This document shows, in pieces, positions 61,256-64,000 of a DNA stretch of 64,000 nt. Position 1 is the first letter of the stretch; every line of letters begins with the position of its first letter. Position numbers and translations under genes: made by a program. The notes beneath the pieces are model-generated. The model searched no databases. It saw only the letters and a program-made list of their open reading frames with translations, and was not told the origin of the DNA. The stretch comes from an uncultured Clostridia bacterium. Lineage in GTDB: Bacteria; Bacillota; Clostridia; TANB77; CAG-508. Location: positions 28,479-92,478 of the forward strand of contig CALXUS010000005.1 of NCBI GenBank assembly GCA_944391745.1, written 5' to 3'.

Positions 61256-63193
61256 ATGAGAGTAATAGCTGTAATATCTTTTATAATTATTTATTTAGAA
61301 ATGGTATTTAAAATTGTTGTTTTAAAATCAGTAGGGATATTAGACATAGGTTTTACTTTACTTTTTTCTATACCAAATATAATGATATTAAATTTATTGT
61401 GTAGTGTTTTTAAAAAGAAAGTTTCAAAAATTATTTTAATTATTTCTACTGTAATTTTAACAATATATTTTATGATACAAGCTATTTTTTACGATTTATT
61501 TAATGTACCTTTTTCTTTTATGACAATAGGCTTAGCAGGTAATGCACTAGACTTTATAAGTATCATAAAAGATGCAATATTGCAAAATTGGTTTAGTTTA
61601 CTTTTATTAATTATACCAATGATATTATTAATTTGCTTACATAAGAAAATAAGATTTAATAAATTTAATGGTAAAAATATTGGAATATGGATTTTGACTA
61701 TTATAGTTTATATAATTTTTATAATAGGAATTGTATTAGTAGATAGTAAAGGAGTTTATTCATCATATAATTTACTATTTAATATAAATGCACAAGAAAA
61801 AAATATTGAAAAATTCGGATTAATTGATTCAACAGGTATTGATATAATTAGATCTATTTTTGGATTTGAAGAAAAAGCGATTATAGATAATAACGAAGAA
61901 AAAAATGAAGAAGAAGAAAATAAAATAGAAGAACCTGAAGTTGTTGAGCCTACTTACAATGAATTGGATTTAGGATTAGAGGAACTCATTGCACAAACTG
62001 ATGATGAAGGGCTAAAAAATGTATATGAATATATTAATTCAAAAGAGCCAACAAACAAGAACAAGTATACAGGATATTTCAAGGGGAAAAATTTAATTTT
62101 TATCTTAGCAGAGGGATTTAATAGTATTGCAGTAGATAAAAACTTAACTCCTACATTATATAAACTCGTAAATTCTGGTTTTGTGTTTAATAATTTCTAT
62201 ACGCCGGTATTTTTAAGTACAACTGGAGGAGAATTTCAGGCAACAACAGGATTAATACCTACTCAAAATATCTTGAACCTATGGAAAAAGAATAAACCAC
62301 AAATTTCTTATGCATTAGGTAATAGTTTTAGAAAATTAGGTTATGTGGCAAATGCTTATCATGATTGGACATATACATATTATTCTAGACAGGATACAAT
62401 GGAAACATTAGGCTTTGATTCTTATATGGGGATTGGCAATGGACTAGAAAAACTAATGGATGGAAAATGGATACCTAGAGATGTGGATATGATAAATGTT
62501 ACAACAGATTTATATTCTTCTGAGGATAAATTTGTTACATATTATGTAACAGTAAGTGGCCATGCACCTTATAATTTTGGCACAGGAAACTCTACTGCTA
62601 CTAGGTATAAAGAAGATGTTCAAAATTTATCTTATAGTACACCTGTAAAAGCATATTTAGCTACCCAAATGGAATTAGACAGAGCATTAGAGTTATTAAT
62701 AAATAAGCTAGAACAAAAAGGCATTTTAGATGATACTGTAATTGCTTTAGTTGGAGATCATTATCCATATACTTTAACTATAGATCAGGTTAATGAAGTA
62801 AGTAATTATGAAAGAGATGAAGTAGTTGAAGTTAATAAAAGTAATTTTATATTATGGAATAGTAAGATGAAAGAGACTATTAATGTTAATAAGGTGGGGA
62901 GCCAGATAGATGTTTTGCCTACATTATTGAATTTATTTGGAATAGAATACGATTCTAGATTAATAATGGGACAGGATATTTTAAGTGAAAATCCAGGTTT
63001 AGCAATTTTCTCAAATAGAAGCTGGGTTACTGACTTAGGAACATATTTTTCATCAGAAAGAAATTTTGTACCAAAACAAGATGCAGAGATACCTGAAAAC
63101 TATGTCAGCGATATGAACAGGAAAGTAGCTAATATGTTTACAATGAGTCAGTTGTTTTTAAAATACAACATATATGAAAAATTATTAAAATGA
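61256..63193 (+). CDS. LTA synthase-like sulfatase-fold membrane protein
   Basis: A 645-residue polytopic enzyme of the LtaS family, which builds glycerol phosphate polymers on the outer membrane face. Five membrane helices fill about residues 1-170. After an acidic linker, the sulfatase domain begins NLIFILAEGFNSIAV. The candidate nucleophile is the Thr pair at 322-323 in LSTTGGEFQ, where LtaS has a Thr; YHDWTYTYYSRQ, VSGHAPYNF and VGDHYPY provide metal and substrate residues. The start at 61256 has AAGGGG; an open frame begins 195 bases earlier inside a terminator. Followed closely by the HD gene. Whether the polymer is true lipoteichoic acid is not known. Confidence 0.9.
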   Translation: MRVIAVISFIIIYLEMVFKIVVLKSVGILDIGFTLLFSIPNIMILNLLCSVFKKKVSKIILIISTVILTIYFMIQAIFYDLFNVPFSFMTIGLAGNALDFISIIKDAILQNWFSLLLLIIPMILLICLHKKIRFNKFNGKNIGIWILTIIVYIIFIIGIVLVDSKGVYSSYNLLFNINAQEKNIEKFGLIDSTGIDIIRSIFGFEEKAIIDNNEEKNEEEENKIEEPEVVEPTYNELDLGLEELIAQTDDEGLKNVYEYINSKEPTNKNKYTGYFKGKNLIFILAEGFNSIAVDKNLTPTLYKLVNSGFVFNNFYTPVFLSTTGGEFQATTGLIPTQNILNLWKKNKPQISYALGNSFRKLGYVANAYHDWTYTYYSRQDTMETLGFDSYMGIGNGLEKLMDGKWIPRDVDMINVTTDLYSSEDKFVTYYVTVSGHAPYNFGTGNSTATRYKEDVQNLSYSTPVKAYLATQMELDRALELLINKLEQKGILDDTVIALVGDHYPYTLTIDQVNEVSNYERDEVVEVNKSNFILWNSKMKETINVNKVGSQIDVLPTLLNLFGIEYDSRLIMGQDILSENPGLAIFSNRSWVTDLGTYFSSERNFVPKQDAEIPENYVSDMNRKVANMFTMSQLFLKYNIYEKLLK

Positions 63194-63201
63194 GGTGAAA
63201 A

Positions 63202-63627
63202 ATGGTATATACTAAATTAACTAGAAAAGCAATGATAATTGCATATAATGCTCATAATGGTCAGTTGGATAAATCAGGGGTACCATATATTTATCATCCA
63301 ATCCATTTGGCAGAACAGATGGATACTGAAACTGAATGCATAGTTGCTTTATTACATGATGTAGTAGAAGATACAGATATAACTTTTGAAGAATTAGAAA
63401 AGGATTTCCCAAATGAAGTTATAGAAATATTAAAATTAATGACCAAGGATAAAAATATCGATTATATGGATTATATAAATAAATTAAAAGAAAATCCTAT
63501 AGCAAGAAAAGTGAAGATTGCAGATCTTTTACATAATTCAGATGAAACGAGACTAGATGAAGTAACTTTAAATGATATAGAAAGAAAAAATAAATATAAA
63601 GTTGCATTAAAATTATTGAATAAATGA
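63202..63627 (+). CDS. HD-domain hydrolase, small alarmone hydrolase-like
   Basis: A 141-residue HD-domain protein. AYNAHNGQLDKSGVPYIYHP, LLHDVVEDTDITFEEL and KIADLLHNSDETRL match the (p)ppGpp hydrolase part of RelA/SpoT and Mesh1-type small alarmone hydrolases, which clear the stringent-response signal. There is no synthetase domain. TGAGGTGAAAA precedes the ATG, eight bases after the LtaS-like stop, so the two are cotranscribed. Confidence 0.85.
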   Translation: MVYTKLTRKAMIIAYNAHNGQLDKSGVPYIYHPIHLAEQMDTETECIVALLHDVVEDTDITFEELEKDFPNEVIEILKLMTKDKNIDYMDYINKLKENPIARKVKIADLLHNSDETRLDEVTLNDIERKNKYKVALKLLNK

Positions 63628-63770
63628 TATAAATTTAATAAATATTATTGATTTTTATATTTTTTATTGTTATTATCTTATTGATTATAATTTTTATTTA
63701 AAATTAATATAAACACAAGATTAAATCTGTTATATTATTTTATAATAAATAAAAGAGGGGGAATAATAAA

Positions 63771-64000
63771 ATGGATCAAAACACACCTTTTAATGGACCT
63801 ATGAACGGAAGTCCAGAAGGACAAAACAATGAGCAACCTAATGTGCAAAATAATGAACAACCAACAAATCAATTTAATGAACAAAACAATGTTCAACCAA
63901 CAAATCAATTTAATGGACAAAATTATGGACAACCAGTAGACCAATTTAATGGACAAAACTATGGACAACCAGTAGACCAATTTAATGGACAAAACTATGG
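63771..64000 (+). CDS. start of an Asn/Gln-rich repeat protein (cut by window end)
   Basis: Partial gene beginning ATG behind GAGGGGG. It encodes MDQNTPFNGPMNGS then NNEQPTNQF- and NGQNYGQPVDQF-type repeats and continues past the window. Its style matches the disordered N-terminus of the 50196 membrane protein, so a DUF2628-like membrane domain may follow, which cannot be seen. No database identity is claimed. Confidence 0.75.
   Translation, partial: MDQNTPFNGPMNGSPEGQNNEQPNVQNNEQPTNQFNEQNNVQPTNQFNGQNYGQPVDQFNGQNYGQPVDQFNGQNY
63876..64000 (+). repeat. 36-bp tandem repeats in the Asn/Gln-rich protein
   Basis: Units at 63876-63911, 63912-63947, 63948-63983 and 63984 onward. The second and third units differ by one base (AATTATGG versus AACTATGG). 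They encode the 12-residue repeat NGQNYGQPVDQF. The array probably continues beyond the window. Confidence 0.85.

Noticed and set aside
63876..64000. Possible CRISPR-like array of 36-bp repeats
   Set aside because: The units are directly adjacent with no spacers and lie in frame within an Asn/Gln-rich protein.

Overview
This is a very AT-rich (roughly 28% GC) chromosomal stretch from a Gram-positive bacterium of the Firmicutes, most likely an anaerobic, uncultured-type gut member of the Clostridia. The evidence is a monoderm envelope set (MurT/GatD, LtaS-like synthase, sortase with LPXTG-type substrates, SepF, DivIVA), CdaA, YlbF, MutS2, and strong AGGAGG-type ribosome sites before nearly every gene. 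TGA is used as a stop (for example at the ends of the LtaS-like and HD-domain genes), so this is code 11 and not a code-4 mollicute. There is no rRNA, phage, transposase or CRISPR array. This placement is inference from gene content, not a phylogeny.

Layout. 0-9 kb: tail of a metallo-beta-lactamase-fold hydrolase, hisS, murT-gatD, acyl-ACP thioesterase, a PflX-type radical SAM gene, tRNA-Gln, ylmH, enolase. 9-19 kb: GtrA-like protein, dGTPase-like protein, two fibro-slime-domain surface proteins with LPXTG-type anchors, tmRNA, mnmA, cdaA, truA, a Cys/Asn-rich membrane protein. 19-30 kb: mutS2, two DUF2207 membrane proteins, mtaB, an unusually short alaS, HIT protein, sortase. 30-39 kb: tRNA-His and tRNA-Gln, a phosphoesterase, two cysteine-rich miniproteins, mutL-miaA, an HlyD-like protein, sepF-divIVA, rsmD. 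39-49 kb: a formylglycine/C-type-lectin-like surface protein, an alpha-glucan locus (GH57 branching enzyme, DUF4912 protein, GT4 synthase), ylbF, a pilin-like peptide, FIST protein, iron alcohol dehydrogenase. 48-64 kb: asnS, an Asn-rich membrane protein, asd, alpha/beta hydrolase, split transketolase, DUF1292 protein, an HExxH protein, pncC, LtaS-like synthase, HD hydrolase, and the start of an Asn/Gln-repeat protein.

Working together: murT-gatD amidates lipid II, the sortase at 29.5 kb could anchor the two fibro-slime proteins at 11-14 kb, sepF-divIVA serve division, and the GH57/DUF4912/GT4 trio would build storage glucan. Translation and RNA-modification genes (hisS, alaS, asnS, mnmA, truA, mtaB, miaA, rsmD, ssrA, three tRNAs) dominate the housekeeping content.

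The most unusual signals are: (1) four apparent single-C insertions, each directly before a GG, which break or distort three genes; (2) five scattered single genes of clearly different base composition, each with its own strong ribosome site; (3) an alanyl-tRNA synthetase of only 583 residues; (4) two copies of a hairpin repeat at convergent gene ends, one with competing pairings; and (5) several unrecognised cysteine-rich or metallopeptidase-like proteins. I did not find a clear defence system or a gene cluster I would call a new system with confidence.
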